A model generated the notes under the pieces. It was not told the origin of the DNA, searched no databases, and saw only the letters and a list, made by a program, of their open reading frames with translations. Of a stretch of DNA of 64,000 nucleotides, positions 1 through 9,562 are shown piece by piece (within the stretch, counting starts at the first letter, position 1; each line of letters starts with the position of its first letter). Location of the stretch: assembly GCF_022008365.1 (NCBI RefSeq), contig NZ_JAIRBA010000002.1, positions 124,001 to 188,000 of the forward strand, read 5' to 3'. Source of the DNA: Aequorivita vitellina. Lineage in GTDB: Bacteria; Bacteroidota; Bacteroidia; Flavobacteriales; Flavobacteriaceae. The position numbers were made by a program, and so were the translations under genes.

Positions 1-1427
1 CCTGGAGTTCTTGGATACGGAATTACGTCGCGAATGTTGCCCATGCCCGTGGTAAACTGAACCAGACGTTCAAAACCAAGTCCAAAACCACTGTGAACGG
101 CGGTGCCAAATTTGCGAAGGTCTAGGTACCAATATAATTCCTTTTCGTCAATATTCATGGTTTTCATTTTTTCTAAAAGAATATCGTAACGTTCTTCTCG
201 TTGTGAACCGCCTACAATTTCACCAATTCCTGGAAAAAGCACATCCATAGCGCGTACGGTTTTGCCGTCGTCGTTTAAGCGCATATAAAATGATTTTATA
301 TCTGCTGGATAATCAAAAAGAATAACAGGGCATTTAAAATGTTTTTCAACTAAAAACCGCTCGTGTTCACTTTGTAAATCGGCGCCCCATTCTTTAATTA
401 GGTATTTAAACTTTTTCTTTTGATTTGGTTTAGAGCTTTTTAAAATGTCGATAGCTTCAGTATAACTAACTCTTTTAAAGTTATTTTCCAAAATAAAACG
501 TAGCTTTTCGCGAAGTTTCATATCGCTGCGATCGGCTTGTGGCTTTGTTTTTTCTTCTTCTAGCAAACGGTTTTCGAGAAATTCTAAATCGTCTGCACAG
601 TTTTCCAAAGCATAGGTAATAACGTATTTTATAAAGTCTTCTGCCAAATCCATGTTTGCAGCTAAATCGTAAAAAGCAACTTCTGGTTCAATCATCCAAA
701 ATTCCGCCAAGTGGCGACTGGTGTTTGAATTTTCTGCCCTAAAAGTTGGGCCGAAAGTATAAACTTTACCGAGAGCCATTGCGTAAGTTTCGGCTTCTAA
801 CTGCCCGCTAACAGTAAGATTGGTTTCTTTTTCGAAGAAATCTTCTTTATAATCTACATTTCCGTTTTTGTCCAATGGCGGGTTTTTCGCGTCTAAATTT
901 GTAACGCGAAACATTTCGCCAGCTCCTTCGGCATCGCTCCCTGTGATTATTGGCGAGTGCATATAATTAAATCCGTTTTTCTGAAAATATTCGTGAACGG
1001 CAAAAGCTAGTTTAGATCGCGTGCGCATTACGGCGCCAAATGTATTGGTTCTAATTCTTAAATGTGCCTGTTCGCGCAGGGTTTCAAGCGAATGACGCTT
1101 CGGTGAAAGAATGGTACGTTTCACGTCTTCAGGATTGGCTTCGCCCAAAACGGTTAAGTTTGAAACTTGAATTTCTACATTTTGGCCTTGCCCTTGGCTC
1201 TCTACGAGCAAACCAACTACTTCAATAGCGGCACCTACTGTTACTTTTTTGAGAACTTCGTCTTCAAAATTTTCGAAGTCAACCACACATTGAAGCGTAT
1301 TGATTGTTGATCCATCATTTAATGCAATGAAACGGTTACTTCTAAATGAACGTACCCAACCGCGCACCATAACTTTGTGATGAGTGGGTTCACTTTTCAA
1401 TAATTGTACTATTGTTTTGTTTTGCAT
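1..1427 (-). CDS. asnS: Asparaginyl-tRNA synthetase, 3' end cut by window edge
   Basis: Class II aminoacyl-tRNA synthetase that charges tRNA-Asn in the cytoplasm. I translated it from the ATG at 1427-1425; 475 residues are visible. The N-terminal OB fold (about residues 15-105) starts with [13 protein letters not shown]. The catalytic core follows, with the motif 2 signature [16 protein letters not shown] and the motif 3 signature [10 protein letters not shown] near the end. The last visible residues are [11 protein letters not shown], which in this family lie only a few residues before the C terminus, so only about five residues and the stop are lost. The [11 protein letters not shown] string favours AsnRS over the closely related AspRS. 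It lies 58 bp downstream of the MMPL exporter gene on the same strand. Confidence 0.96.
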   Translation of the reverse strand, partial: MQNKTIVQLLKSEPTHHKVMVRGWVRSFRSNRFIALNDGSTINTLQCVVDFENFEDEVLKKVTVGAAIEVVGLLVESQGQGQNVEIQVSNLTVLGEANPEDVKRTILSPKRHSLETLREQAHLRIRTNTFGAVMRTRSKLAFAVHEYFQKNGFNYMHSPIITGSDAEGAGEMFRVTNLDAKNPPLDKNGNVDYKEDFFEKETNLTVSGQLEAETYAMALGKVYTFGPTFRAENSNTSRHLAEFWMIEPEVAFYDLAANMDLAEDFIKYVITYALENCADDLEFLENRLLEEEKTKPQADRSDMKLREKLRFILENNFKRVSYTEAIDILKSSKPNQKKKFKYLIKEWGADLQSEHERFLVEKHFKCPVILFDYPADIKSFYMRLNDDGKTVRAMDVLFPGIGEIVGGSQREERYDILLEKMKTMNIDEKELYWYLDLRKFGTAVHSGFGLGFERLVQFTTGMGNIRDVIPYPRTP

Positions 1428-1485
1428 AATATTAATTTAAGGGGAGCAAATATAATTTTTTTAATCCTGAATACTCAATCCAGAA

Positions 1486-3873
1486 TTACTCATCTTCTTT
1501 ATCATTGGTTAAAATCTCTATTGCAGGTTTTTTCATTGTTTGCTTATTGGCAATGCTTCTTTCTAACGAAAGTAGGAGGGTAGGCAGCAACACTAAATTT
1601 GATAGCATTGCAAAAAGCAACGTTATAGACACTAATGCGCCTAAAGCTACGGTGCCTCCAAAACTCGAAATAGTAAATACCGAAAACCCGAAAAACAGCA
1701 CGATGGAAGTATAAAACATACTTACCGCAGTTTCCCGCAAAGCTGCAAAAACCGACTTCTTTATTTTCCAGTTATTTGCAATTAGCTCCTGCCTGTATTT
1801 TGCGAGGAAATGTATGGTGTCGTCCACCGAAATTCCAAAGGCAATGCTAAAAACCAGAATAGTGGAAGGTTTTATAGGAACTCCCACAAACCCCATGACA
1901 CCTGCTGTTATTATTAAAGGTAGGAGGTTTGGAATTAATGAAATTAAAATCATTTTAAAACTTCGGAACATCCACGCCATAAAGAGCGCAATTAAGAAAA
2001 TGGCAAGCGAAAGCGAAAGAATTAAATTGTTTACCAAATAATGCGTTCCTTTTTGAAAAACCAAGGCTTTCCCTGTAACCGAAACATTATAGCGTTCTAC
2101 GGGAAAAACCTTTGCTATTTCGGTATTGAGATCTTCTTCAATGCGTTTAAACCTATCGGGTTCGGTGTCTTTCATAAAAGTGGTAATACGTGCAAACTGC
2201 CCCGTGCTATCCACATAGCTATTTAATAAATTGGTGTTTGTATTGCTGCTTTTTGCATAGGATAGTATAAACGTTCTTTCTTGACTGTTTGGCAATTGGT
2301 AATATTCGGGGTTGCCGTTGTAATATGCTTGCTTAGAATATTTCACCAATTCAACTACAGAAAGTGGTTTCGCAAATTCTGGAATTTCTTTAATGTGGTC
2401 CTGCAGTTCGTCAATACGTTTTAAAGTAGAAAGGCTCATGACGCCTTTTTTCTTCTTTGTATCTACCATTATTTCTAAGGGCATAATACCTTCGTATTCT
2501 TTTTCAAAAAAGCGAATATCGTCAAAAAAGCCGGTGTTTTTAGGCATATCTTCAATCAAGCTTCCTGAAATTTTTATATTGTAAATGCCAATTATACTTG
2601 AGCATAATAATAGAACTGCCGCAATATAAATAGTGATGCGGCGCTCTTTTACCATGCGTTCAATCCAGTTGACGAAAGAGTTTATCCAAGTTTTATTTAA
2701 ATGCTTTAGGTGCTTGTATTTTGGCACCGCCATATAACTGTAGGTAATTGGAATGATAAGCAAACTCAACAAAAAGATGGCGACAATATTGATGGAGGCC
2801 ACAATACCAAACTCGCTTAACAGCTCGCTTTTCACCAAAATAAAAGTAGCGAAACCCGAAGCGGTTGTTAGGTTGGTCATTAAAGTTGCATTACCAACTT
2901 TTGCAATTACGCGTTGTAACGATTTTGCTTGGTTGCCGTGCAGTTTTATTTCCTGCTGATATTTATTAATGAGAAAAATACAGTTGGGAATACCAATAAC
3001 AATTATTAGTGGCGGAATTAATGCCGTAAGCACGGTAATTTCATAATGCATTAAACCCAGAAATCCGAAGGCCCACATTACCCCAATAATCACGGTACAC
3101 ATAGAAATAAACGTGGCGCGCCAAGAACGGAAAAAGAAGAAAAAGATAAGCGAAGTAACAAAAAGTGCCGCGCCAATAAACAACCCAATTTCATCAATAA
3201 TATTTTGTGAGTTTAGTGTGCGAATGTAGGGCATTCCAGATGTATGCACTTCTACACCGGTTTCTTTTTCAAATTTTTTAATTAGCGGAATAAGATCTTT
3301 TATAACAAAATCTTTTCGCGCGGGTGTGTTTACAATGTCTTTTTTAAGATAGATAGCAGAGCGAATACTTTGCTTATCGGGACTGTAAATAAGTCCGTCG
3401 TAAAAAGGCATTTTGTTGAAAAGTTCGTCTTTGTATTCCGCAAGATTTGCATCAGTAAAAATGGAGTCTTTTATAAATGGTACTAATTCAAAACCTGTGG
3501 TATCTAATTTCTTTTCGAGTTTTTGAAGGTTGCCAATAGAAAGTGTTAACTCTACTTCGTTGAATTTGCCAATGTCTTTGGAAAGTTGGTTCCAAGCTTT
3601 AAATTTTTCGGGCGTAAAGATGGTCGAATCTTTCACACCCATAACAATCAAGTTGCCCTCTTCGCCAAAGTGCGAAAGAAATTGATCGTATTCAAGGTTT
3701 ATAGGGTGGTCATCTGGCAGCAAATTGGCTTCGGTATAAGTGAAGCGCATGTTTTTCCACTGCAGTGCAAGCAACACAGTTATTGCTGCTATTACTATTA
3801 AAATCCAGGTGCGATTCCGTAAAATAAAACGGGCTACCCAGCTCCAAAACCCAATGCTAAAAAGTTTGTTCAA
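1486..3873 (-). CDS. MMPL/RND-superfamily exporter
   Basis: Predicted inner-membrane proton-driven exporter of the MMPL (hydrophobe/amphiphile, patched-like) branch of the RND superfamily, 795 aa. It shows the two-fold RND layout. TM1 (about 28-47) is followed by a large periplasmic loop and TM helices around 228-400. A second half repeats the pattern with a loop around 440-610 and helices at about 625-775. Acidic residues in the helices (GISVDDTIHFLAKYR) are typical of the proton relay. The substrate is unknown; members export lipids or hydrophobic molecules, and no adaptor or TolC gene is adjacent. The start codon is TTG: an in-frame stop lies just upstream and the next ATG would remove TM1. 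A TACCTTTG element about 22 bp upstream agrees with this start. Confidence 0.85.
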   Translation of the reverse strand: MNKLFSIGFWSWVARFILRNRTWILIVIAAITVLLALQWKNMRFTYTEANLLPDDHPINLEYDQFLSHFGEEGNLIVMGVKDSTIFTPEKFKAWNQLSKDIGKFNEVELTLSIGNLQKLEKKLDTTGFELVPFIKDSIFTDANLAEYKDELFNKMPFYDGLIYSPDKQSIRSAIYLKKDIVNTPARKDFVIKDLIPLIKKFEKETGVEVHTSGMPYIRTLNSQNIIDEIGLFIGAALFVTSLIFFFFFRSWRATFISMCTVIIGVMWAFGFLGLMHYEITVLTALIPPLIIVIGIPNCIFLINKYQQEIKLHGNQAKSLQRVIAKVGNATLMTNLTTASGFATFILVKSELLSEFGIVASINIVAIFLLSLLIIPITYSYMAVPKYKHLKHLNKTWINSFVNWIERMVKERRITIYIAAVLLLCSSIIGIYNIKISGSLIEDMPKNTGFFDDIRFFEKEYEGIMPLEIMVDTKKKKGVMSLSTLKRIDELQDHIKEIPEFAKPLSVVELVKYSKQAYYNGNPEYYQLPNSQERTFILSYAKSSNTNTNLLNSYVDSTGQFARITTFMKDTEPDRFKRIEEDLNTEIAKVFPVERYNVSVTGKALVFQKGTHYLVNNLILSLSLAIFLIALFMAWMFRSFKMILISLIPNLLPLIITAGVMGFVGVPIKPSTILVFSIAFGISVDDTIHFLAKYRQELIANNWKIKKSVFAALRETAVSMFYTSIVLFFGFSVFTISSFGGTVALGALVSITLLFAMLSNLVLLPTLLLSLERSIANKQTMKKPAIEILTNDKEDE

Positions 3874-3894
3874 AGCTATTTTTTAAAGAATTAG

Positions 3895-3902
3895 CAAAGG
3901 TA
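3895..3902 (-). promoter_or_regulatory. Putative promoter -7 element for the MMPL gene
   Basis: On the minus strand the sequence reads TACCTTTG, a full match to the Bacteroidota primary-sigma -7 consensus TAnnTTTG. Transcription would begin about 15 nt before the TTG start of the exporter. No good -33 TTTG was seen at the usual spacing, so support is partial. Confidence 0.4.
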
Positions 3903-4038
3903 ACTATTTGCAATAAGTGGGGGATTAATTTTTGGGGGTATTTTGAAAGGATGTAGGATTTAGAAACTAATCTTTAGAGGAAGATTAATGGATGAATACA
4001 GGCTGGATTTATATATTTTGGCAAGTTTCAATTACAAA

Positions 4039-5304
4039 CTATATCTGCAAATAGAAAGTAAACTTAAACGAAATATTATCTGAGAATTTTGGAAGGTTGT
4101 AATATCCGTAACGGTATGCCCCGCTAAGTCCGAACCCGAAAAGTATTTTATTTACTTCAAAACCCGTTTCGTTGTAAAGCTTGTCTAATGTATTAAAAGG
4201 GATTCCAAAATGGTTTTCTATGTTATTCATATCGCCCAATGCGTGGCGGGTAATTAACACCAATTCGGGTTTCCACTTTTCGCCGAGATTGAATCTGCGC
4301 AGGCTGTGTTTTATCTGTAGGGTTGTTAATTTATCTGAAAAGAATTCGCCAAAATACATGGTCTCAAAACTTTGCACACCCGCAACTGAAAAGCGCTGCA
4401 ACACTTCGTCTTTGGTTGGCTGGTTGGGGTAGGAGTGAAATAGATGCGTAAGCGGTACATCGCCCGTAGCCAAAGAACCTTCCAAAAGAATATTGGTGGA
4501 TGATAAGTTGGTGCGTTTTACATAATAATCTAACTTCAACCCAAATTTGGTATAGTTGAAATCGCTGTCAAACACTCCTTTAAATCCCTTTGTAATTTGT
4601 GCACTAATTTTTGGAAAGCCATCAAAATATTCTTTAGTGCCATCTTCATTTGTGAAAAAATTGGTCTTCGGACTTATTCTAACAGATACCGTCGCTTCTG
4701 CCAGTCGATAATTTGATAGTGGAATGTTGTTGTTTATAAAATAATAGTTTTCAATATTGGTTACGTTACTGTGCGCTACCCTAAATTCGCCCAAAAATTT
4801 TGGAGAAAGCTCGCTGGCAATATTCGCGAACCATTTTCTGTATTTGTAAAATTGAGTGATATTAACAAGTCGCGGTTCAAAAATAGAATAGACGCGCGCA
4901 TCGGTTAAATAATCGAAAGCGCCAATTTCTTTTACATCATCTGCGTAATAAATACTAACCCACGCTTTTCTTTCTTTATTAATACGGGCACTGGCACCCA
5001 AACTGTATTTTGAAGATTTGTCTTTAAATCCATAGGCGTAATACCCACCAAATTTATAGTTTTCAAAAAGTTTGTCGTTTGTTAATCCGCCAATTCCAAG
5101 TCGGAAACCTTCGTAATTATTCAGTTTTATAAGTGTTTTTAAATCTATGTCGAAAAAACCGATGGGATAGTAACCTGAGGAAAGCGGATGTTCTTTTTTG
5201 TCTTCAACACTTGCAATTGTATCCTTATCTGTTTGTATTGCTGGCACTTGAGAAGTAGCTTGCCAAGCAATACAAAAAAAAACAAAATAAAGAATTTTAC
5301 GCAT
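4039..5304 (-). CDS. DUF5686-like outer-membrane beta-barrel protein
   Basis: 421-aa exported protein with a signal peptide at about residues 1-19 (cleavage near WQATSQ). The region from FFDIDLKTLIKLNNYEG onward, with NYKFGGYYAYGFKDK, matches my recollection of the C-terminal barrel part of Bacteroidota DUF5686 proteins. Full-length family members are about 800 aa with an N-terminal carboxypeptidase-regulatory-like domain, which is absent here, so this is a short form. Alternating hydrophobic residues and a terminal aromatic strand (FKFTFYLQI) fit an outer-membrane barrel. Function unknown. It is downstream of frr but separated from it by a strong terminator, so it is probably transcribed on its own. 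Confidence 0.6.
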   Translation of the reverse strand: MRKILYFVFFCIAWQATSQVPAIQTDKDTIASVEDKKEHPLSSGYYPIGFFDIDLKTLIKLNNYEGFRLGIGGLTNDKLFENYKFGGYYAYGFKDKSSKYSLGASARINKERKAWVSIYYADDVKEIGAFDYLTDARVYSIFEPRLVNITQFYKYRKWFANIASELSPKFLGEFRVAHSNVTNIENYYFINNNIPLSNYRLAEATVSVRISPKTNFFTNEDGTKEYFDGFPKISAQITKGFKGVFDSDFNYTKFGLKLDYYVKRTNLSSTNILLEGSLATGDVPLTHLFHSYPNQPTKDEVLQRFSVAGVQSFETMYFGEFFSDKLTTLQIKHSLRRFNLGEKWKPELVLITRHALGDMNNIENHFGIPFNTLDKLYNETGFEVNKILFGFGLSGAYRYGYYNLPKFSDNISFKFTFYLQI

Positions 5305-5339
5305 TGGGGAAGTTTAGGTTTAAGCAGATTAAATGTAAA

Positions 5340-5367
5340 AATAAAGCGGCTATTAAGCCGCTTTATT
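5340..5367 (-). terminator. Intrinsic terminator of pyrH-frr
   Basis: A perfect 12-bp inverted repeat (5340-5351 / 5356-5367, core AAAGCGGCT) with a 4-nt loop. On the minus strand it is followed by TTTTTA. It lies 24 bp after the frr stop codon. Confidence 0.85.
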
Positions 5368-5391
5368 GTAATTAGTTTAACGAAGCGTGCC

Positions 5392-5946
5392 TTACACGGT
5401 CATTATTTCCTTTTCTTTTGCTGCAAACATTTCATCAATTTTCTTGATGTGTGTGTCGGTCATTTCTTGAATATCGTCTTCAAGACCTTTTTTTAAATCT
5501 TCAGAAATTTCCAATCCTTTTAAATCATTGTTGGCATTTTTTCTATCGTTTCGAACACCAATTTTTGCTTCCTCGGAAGCAGCTTTTGCCTGTTTTGCCA
5601 AATCTCTTCTTCGTTCCTCGGTTAAGGGTGGAACGCTTATAATTACGCTCTCGCCGTTATTCATTGGGTTAAAGCCAATGTTTGCAAGATGAATGCCACG
5701 TTCAATTGCCGGAATCATGCTTTTTTCCCAAGGCTGGATGCTAATAGTCATCCCGTCTGGGGTGTTCACGTTTGCCACTTGGCTCAATGGGGTTGGGCTG
5801 CCGTAATAATCTACCATTACGCTACCCACCATTGAAGGTGAAGCTTTTCCGGCACGGATGTTAGCCAATTCTTTTTCTAAATGTTTTAGTGCATCGCTCA
5901 TTGCTTCGCGAGTACTGTCCATTATAAAGTCAATTTCGTCTTCCAT
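5392..5946 (-). CDS. frr: Ribosome recycling factor
   Basis: Cytoplasmic factor that, with EF-G, splits the post-termination ribosome. 184 aa from the ATG at 5946, the normal family length. A longer reading would begin at TTG three codons upstream and is not needed. Family marks include NIRAGKASPSMV near the N terminus, the VDYYGSPTPLSQVANV segment, and PPLTEERRRDLAKQAKAASE followed by the long helical C-terminal arm. It is 95 bp downstream of pyrH, the classical pyrH-frr pair, and ends at a strong hairpin terminator. Confidence 0.97.
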   Translation of the reverse strand: MEDEIDFIMDSTREAMSDALKHLEKELANIRAGKASPSMVGSVMVDYYGSPTPLSQVANVNTPDGMTISIQPWEKSMIPAIERGIHLANIGFNPMNNGESVIISVPPLTEERRRDLAKQAKAASEEAKIGVRNDRKNANNDLKGLEISEDLKKGLEDDIQEMTDTHIKKIDEMFAAKEKEIMTV

Positions 5947-6041
5947 AGTATTCAACTTTCAACCCATTGCCTGTGCTTGGGTGATAAATTAATTATTTCG
6001 ATTTAAAGATAGAATATTCGTAAACAATAATTACAATATTT

Positions 6042-6749
6042 TTACAAATTCACTTTTGTGCCAATCTTTTCGCCAGAAACAACTTTTAGCAAATTTCCTT
6101 TCGTATTCATATCAAAAACGATGATTGGCAATTCGTTTTCCTGACTTAAGGTGAAAGCGGTAGTGTCCATAACTTTTAAGCCTTTTTGCAATACATCCTC
6201 AAAGCTAATAAAATCGAATTTTGTGGCGAGTTTGTCCTTTTCTGGGTCGCTGGTGTAGATTCCATCTACGCGCGTACCTTTCAATATTACATCTGCATTA
6301 ATTTCAATTGCTCGTAAAACCGCTGCTGAATCTGTTGTAAAATAAGGGTTTCCGGTCCCGCCTCCAAAAATTACTACGCGTCCTTTTTCCAAATGGCGAA
6401 TTGCCTTTCTGCGAATAAATGGTTCAGCAACTTCATTAATGTTTATGGCACTTTGCAATCTGGTGGCTACCTCTTCATTTTCTAAAGCACTCTGCAATGC
6501 AAGTCCGTTTATTACTGTTGCAAGCATACCCATATGATCGCCTTGAACGCGGTCCATTCCGCTGCTAGCACCAGCTAGGCCTCTAAAAATATTTCCGCCG
6601 CCGATAACAATGGCTACTTCTACACCTTTTTCGGTAATCTGCTTTATTTCTTGTGCATATTCTTTAAGTCTTATAGGGTCAATTCCATATTGTTGATTGC
6701 CCATTAAGGCTTCGCCAGAAAGTTTTAATAGTATTCTTTTGTAGTGCAT
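6042..6749 (-). CDS. pyrH: UMP kinase (uridylate kinase)
   Basis: Phosphorylates UMP to UDP in pyrimidine nucleotide synthesis; bacterial UMP kinases belong to the amino-acid-kinase fold and are hexameric. 235 aa, full length. Motifs in order: LLKLSGEAL at the N terminus, IGGGNIFRG (phosphate-binding glycine loop), [17 protein letters not shown] and [13 protein letters not shown] (nucleotide-binding loop). ATG at 6749-6747. It heads the two-gene unit pyrH-frr and diverges from the secreted M23 peptidase gene across 182 bp. Confidence 0.97.
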   Translation of the reverse strand: MHYKRILLKLSGEALMGNQQYGIDPIRLKEYAQEIKQITEKGVEVAIVIGGGNIFRGLAGASSGMDRVQGDHMGMLATVINGLALQSALENEEVATRLQSAININEVAEPFIRRKAIRHLEKGRVVIFGGGTGNPYFTTDSAAVLRAIEINADVILKGTRVDGIYTSDPEKDKLATKFDFISFEDVLQKGLKVMDTTAFTLSQENELPIIVFDMNTKGNLLKVVSGEKIGTKVNL

Positions 6750-6890
6750 AGTGAATTTTTACAGCGCAAAAATAAAGAAAATTATTGATGCGGTGGAAGG
6801 AATTGAAAAAAGTAGTTTTTGCCATACGTTGTTTCGAAAAAATGGAAATTTTAAACCATTTGTGATGACATTTTCGCGACTCCTGCGATG

Positions 6891-6898
6891 TAACTTTG
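6891..6898 (+). promoter_or_regulatory. Putative -7 element for the M23 peptidase gene
   Basis: TAACTTTG matches TAnnTTTG. It sits 33 bp before the ATG at 6932. A TTTG at 6859-6862 is further upstream than the usual -33 spacing, so only the -7 box is well supported. Confidence 0.45.
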
Positions 6899-6931
6899 AA
6901 TACATATAACTAATCCTTAAAATTACAACTT

Positions 6932-8326
6932 ATGAAAACAACATTATTTTATCTATTATTCGGCGTTTCCACAGTACTGATTTCTCAAAATTCTACCGAA
7001 ATTTTAGCACCTGCTTCACACACGTTTCAGCCGGCTAACATTGAAAAAACTGAATGCATATCAGATTTGCAACGCCAAGAGATAAGACAGCAAATTGCTT
7101 TGAATAAGCAAAAAATACTGCAAGAAAATCCAAATGCTTTTCAGCACAGAGGGGGATCCCCGTTGTTTATAATGCCTCTTCGCCCCAAAGCTGGGTTTGA
7201 TGATTACGGGTATTATATAATAAACAATCAAGTAGATCACGATTTAACTCCAAACGGAAATCTGTTGGATTATGAATGTGGCGAACGCACTTATGATTGG
7301 AATAACGGCAACCACGAAGGTACAGACTATGTGCTTTGGCCTTATCCGTGGAAACGAATGCAGGAAGAAATTATGGAAATAGTGGCCGCCGCCCCTGGAA
7401 CTATTATTGATAAACGTGATGGGAATTTTGATATGAACTGCGTTAATACGGGCAACCCAAACTGGAACGGGATTATAATAGAACATGCTGATGGTTCACA
7501 AGCGTGGTATTGGCATTTTAAGGACGGTGCTATTACGTCAAAAAATATTGGCGAAACTGTTTCGGAGGGTGAATATTTGGGTGCTGCGGGCAGCTCTGGC
7601 AGCAGTACTATTCCACATTTGCATTTTGAAATCTATGATGCCGGCAATAATTTAATAGATCCGTACGAGGGACCGTGCAACAGTATGAATGCGAATAGTT
7701 GGTTTTTGGATCAGCCAGATTATTTCGTGCCCGAAATTAACCACCTTTCTACCCATAATTCAACAAATTTTGACGATGATTGTGGGGTGGTTGAAAACAC
7801 TTATGAGGAACTCAATTTTGAACCTGGCGATCCGGTGATTTTGCGTTTATTTTATCGAGATATCCGCACCAATGACGATACCCATATAGTAATTACAAAA
7901 CCCGATGGTACTGCATTATACGACTGGGTGTTTACTTCGCCATGGCCTAATTATACAGGTGCTTATGCCGAATGGAACTTCCCAACAGACGGCACCTGGC
8001 CAGATGGCGTTTATACAGTGACTGCTACCTATTACGGAAATACGTACGAAACAATTTTTGGTATAAACACAAATTTGGGTGTTGAAGATTTGAAATTGAC
8101 CGAGGTTTCCGTCTATCCCAATCCCGCATCGGATAAGGTTTTGGTGGAAGCAAATTTGCCGATTGAAAAAATTGAAATATTTGATCTATTGGGGAGAAAA
8201 GTAGTGGGAAACGCACCTTTATCTACAAATACCGAACTGAATATAACTTCTTTAAAAACCGGAATGTACGTAGCAGTAATTACTACTGAAGGGAAAAAAA
8301 CGGTACGGAAAATCGTGAAGGAATAA
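6932..8326 (+). CDS. Secreted M23-family metallopeptidase with T9SS sorting domain
   Basis: 464-aa exported protein. Residues 1-19 are a Sec signal peptide. The peptidase domain carries the LytM/M23 zinc ligands: HEGTD at about 127-131 and HLHFE at about 228-232, with GSSGSSTIPHLHF before the second. This predicts cleavage of peptidoglycan cross-bridges or of other glycine-rich peptides outside the cell. The last 75-80 residues, starting at VSVYPNPASDKVLVE and ending in RKIVKE, are a T9SS type A sorting domain, so the protein should cross the outer membrane and be released or surface-attached. It diverges from pyrH and is followed by terminator-like hairpins. Confidence 0.9.
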   Translation: MKTTLFYLLFGVSTVLISQNSTEILAPASHTFQPANIEKTECISDLQRQEIRQQIALNKQKILQENPNAFQHRGGSPLFIMPLRPKAGFDDYGYYIINNQVDHDLTPNGNLLDYECGERTYDWNNGNHEGTDYVLWPYPWKRMQEEIMEIVAAAPGTIIDKRDGNFDMNCVNTGNPNWNGIIIEHADGSQAWYWHFKDGAITSKNIGETVSEGEYLGAAGSSGSSTIPHLHFEIYDAGNNLIDPYEGPCNSMNANSWFLDQPDYFVPEINHLSTHNSTNFDDDCGVVENTYEELNFEPGDPVILRLFYRDIRTNDDTHIVITKPDGTALYDWVFTSPWPNYTGAYAEWNFPTDGTWPDGVYTVTATYYGNTYETIFGINTNLGVEDLKLTEVSVYPNPASDKVLVEANLPIEKIEIFDLLGRKVVGNAPLSTNTELNITSLKTGMYVAVITTEGKKTVRKIVKE

Positions 8327-8340
8327 ATTTCTGAAAAGAA

Positions 8341-8402
8341 ATGTCCGGGTCGAGTCCTTCGACTTCGCCCAGGGTAAACTAGAGTCGAGACCTTTTTATT
8401 TT
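8341..8402. repeat. Short palindromic repeat-like element downstream of the M23 gene
   Basis: Contains GTCGAGTCCTTCGACTTCG, CGCCCAGGGTAAAC and AGTCGAGACC followed by TTTTTATTTT. The CTTCGACT-CG-CNCAGGGT arrangement resembles short GC-rich palindromes that I recall as dispersed in flavobacterial spacers. The imperfect hairpin plus T-rich tail may also serve as a first terminator of the peptidase gene. Confidence 0.45.
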
Positions 8403-8472
8403 AAAACACATTAAAACCGTTGGTAAGCCCTACTTTCAAAGGTTTATTTGTAGGAAAATAGCGCAATTGAAT

Positions 8473-8515
8473 AGGAACAACCCCGTGTAAAAACAGGGTT
8501 GTTCCTGTTTTATAT
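8473..8515 (+). terminator. Intrinsic terminator after the M23 peptidase gene
   Basis: Perfect 11-bp inverted repeat AGGAACAACCC (8473-8483) / GGGTTGTTCCT (8496-8506) with a 12-nt loop, followed by GTTTTATATTT. Confidence 0.75.
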
Positions 8516-8553
8516 TTAATAATTTTAGGATAATTTTTGGAATTCGACTAACT

Positions 8554-8725
8554 TTAATCGACCAGAATATAAATATTTGATGGTAAACCCGAGGCACCTC
8601 GGACCCTGGACGTTAACGAAACAAGTACAACCCTAAATGTTTCCGGTTATCCATCTGGTATTTATTGAATCGACCTTGTGTGTGACGGCGAAATCGTGGA
8701 CTCAAAGAACCTTGTAAAGCAATAA
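8554..8725 (+). pseudogene. Decayed T9SS C-terminal sorting domain
   Basis: No intact gene lies between 8327 and 8743, but this stretch reads as a broken sorting domain. One frame gives LIDQNINI (8554-8577). After a frameshift a second frame gives FDGKPEAPRTLDVNE, then LNVSGYPSGIY, an in-frame TGA at 8666-8668, then IDLVCDGEIVDSKNLVKQ and a TAA at 8723. SGIY followed by a K-N-L-V-K-Q end closely mirrors the SGIYFLN...KKFVKE end of the neighbouring gene. At least one frameshift and one stop are present. The rest of the parent gene is not recognisable upstream, where an M23-gene terminator intervenes. Confidence 0.65.
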
Positions 8726-8743
8726 TCCTTAATAATCGAAAGA

Positions 8744-9469
8744 ATGAAGGCAATTTTTTACATAGTAATGTTCCAAATTGGTGCACTCAGTTTCGCACAA
8801 GATCCGCAATTGGTAGGGGTGGACTGGTATCTGCATGACCTTATTATAAACGGCGAGCATCATCCTCCTCCTCGTAATTCCGAGGTACAAAACGTGCAAG
8901 CTCGTTTTTATGCCATTTCAAACGGCGATAGTGCCGATGCGTTTATTACCTTCGTTTGTAATGAGATATACGGACTGCTAATTTATGATGAATTTAATCC
9001 TGTTTTTTCGTTTACCTATCAAGAAAACACCTTCATTACTTGTACCCTTCAAGTGAACCAAGACTATGAGGAGCTTTATTTTAATTTTTTTTACGCTCCC
9101 TTTGGTAGTATTTATAACTATTCGATTACCACAGATACAAACGGTTATAAAGTTTTGCTGTTAACATCGCCTTCTGGAGACAAGGCTATTTACGGCGACC
9201 ATATTTTATCCAGTGAAGATTTTCACAATTCACAGTTCGCTATCCACCCAAACCCCGCCCAAAACGAACTCTTTATTACAGCACAAAACACCACCCAAAA
9301 CCTAAAAATCAAAATCTTCAACATAGCAGGCAAACTGTTGAGCACACAAAGCATAACGCTTCAAGACCCAAAGGCAGTAGATATCTCCCAACTAATGAGT
9401 GGCATCTATTTTTTAAACATTGAAGATGAAAACGGCATTACAATAATTAAAAAGTTTGTGAAGGAATAG
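8744..9469 (+). CDS. Secreted protein of unknown function with T9SS sorting domain
   Basis: 241-aa exported protein. Residues 1-19 are a signal peptide (MKAIFYIVMFQIGALSFAQ). The middle, about 20-160, begins LVGVDWYLHDLIINGE and has no domain I recognise; it is rich in aromatic and acidic residues and carries the sequence GEHHPPPRNSE. From about residue 160 (FAIHPNPAQNELFITAQN) to the end (KKFVKE) it is a T9SS type A sorting domain, so the protein is predicted to be exported through the outer membrane. Start ATG at 8744, 18 bp after the decayed sorting-domain remnant. Its 3' end faces tsf across a shared terminator hairpin. Confidence 0.75.
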   Translation: MKAIFYIVMFQIGALSFAQDPQLVGVDWYLHDLIINGEHHPPPRNSEVQNVQARFYAISNGDSADAFITFVCNEIYGLLIYDEFNPVFSFTYQENTFITCTLQVNQDYEELYFNFFYAPFGSIYNYSITTDTNGYKVLLLTSPSGDKAIYGDHILSSEDFHNSQFAIHPNPAQNELFITAQNTTQNLKIKIFNIAGKLLSTQSITLQDPKAVDISQLMSGIYFLNIEDENGITIIKKFVKE

Positions 9470-9504
9470 ATGAGTTCTCGACTGCAATCGAGCAGACATT
9501 TCAC

Positions 9505-9535
9505 AAAAAAAAGAGGCTGAAATCAATCAGCCTCT
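9505..9535 (-). terminator. Terminator of the rpsB-tsf unit
   Basis: Perfect 9-bp inverted repeat AGAGGCTGA (9512-9520) / TCAGCCTCT (9527-9535). On the minus strand it is followed by a run of eight T. It lies 27 bp beyond the tsf stop. Only a short T-run follows on the plus strand, so it mainly ends tsf but may also stop the converging secreted-protein gene. Confidence 0.85.
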
Positions 9536-9562
9536 CTTTGGTAAAATGAATGTTTAGAAAGC

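Noticed and set aside
3968-3987. Hairpin TAATCTT/AAGATTA upstream of the MMPL gene
   Set aside because: Only 7 AT-rich base pairs without a T-run; expected by chance in this base composition.
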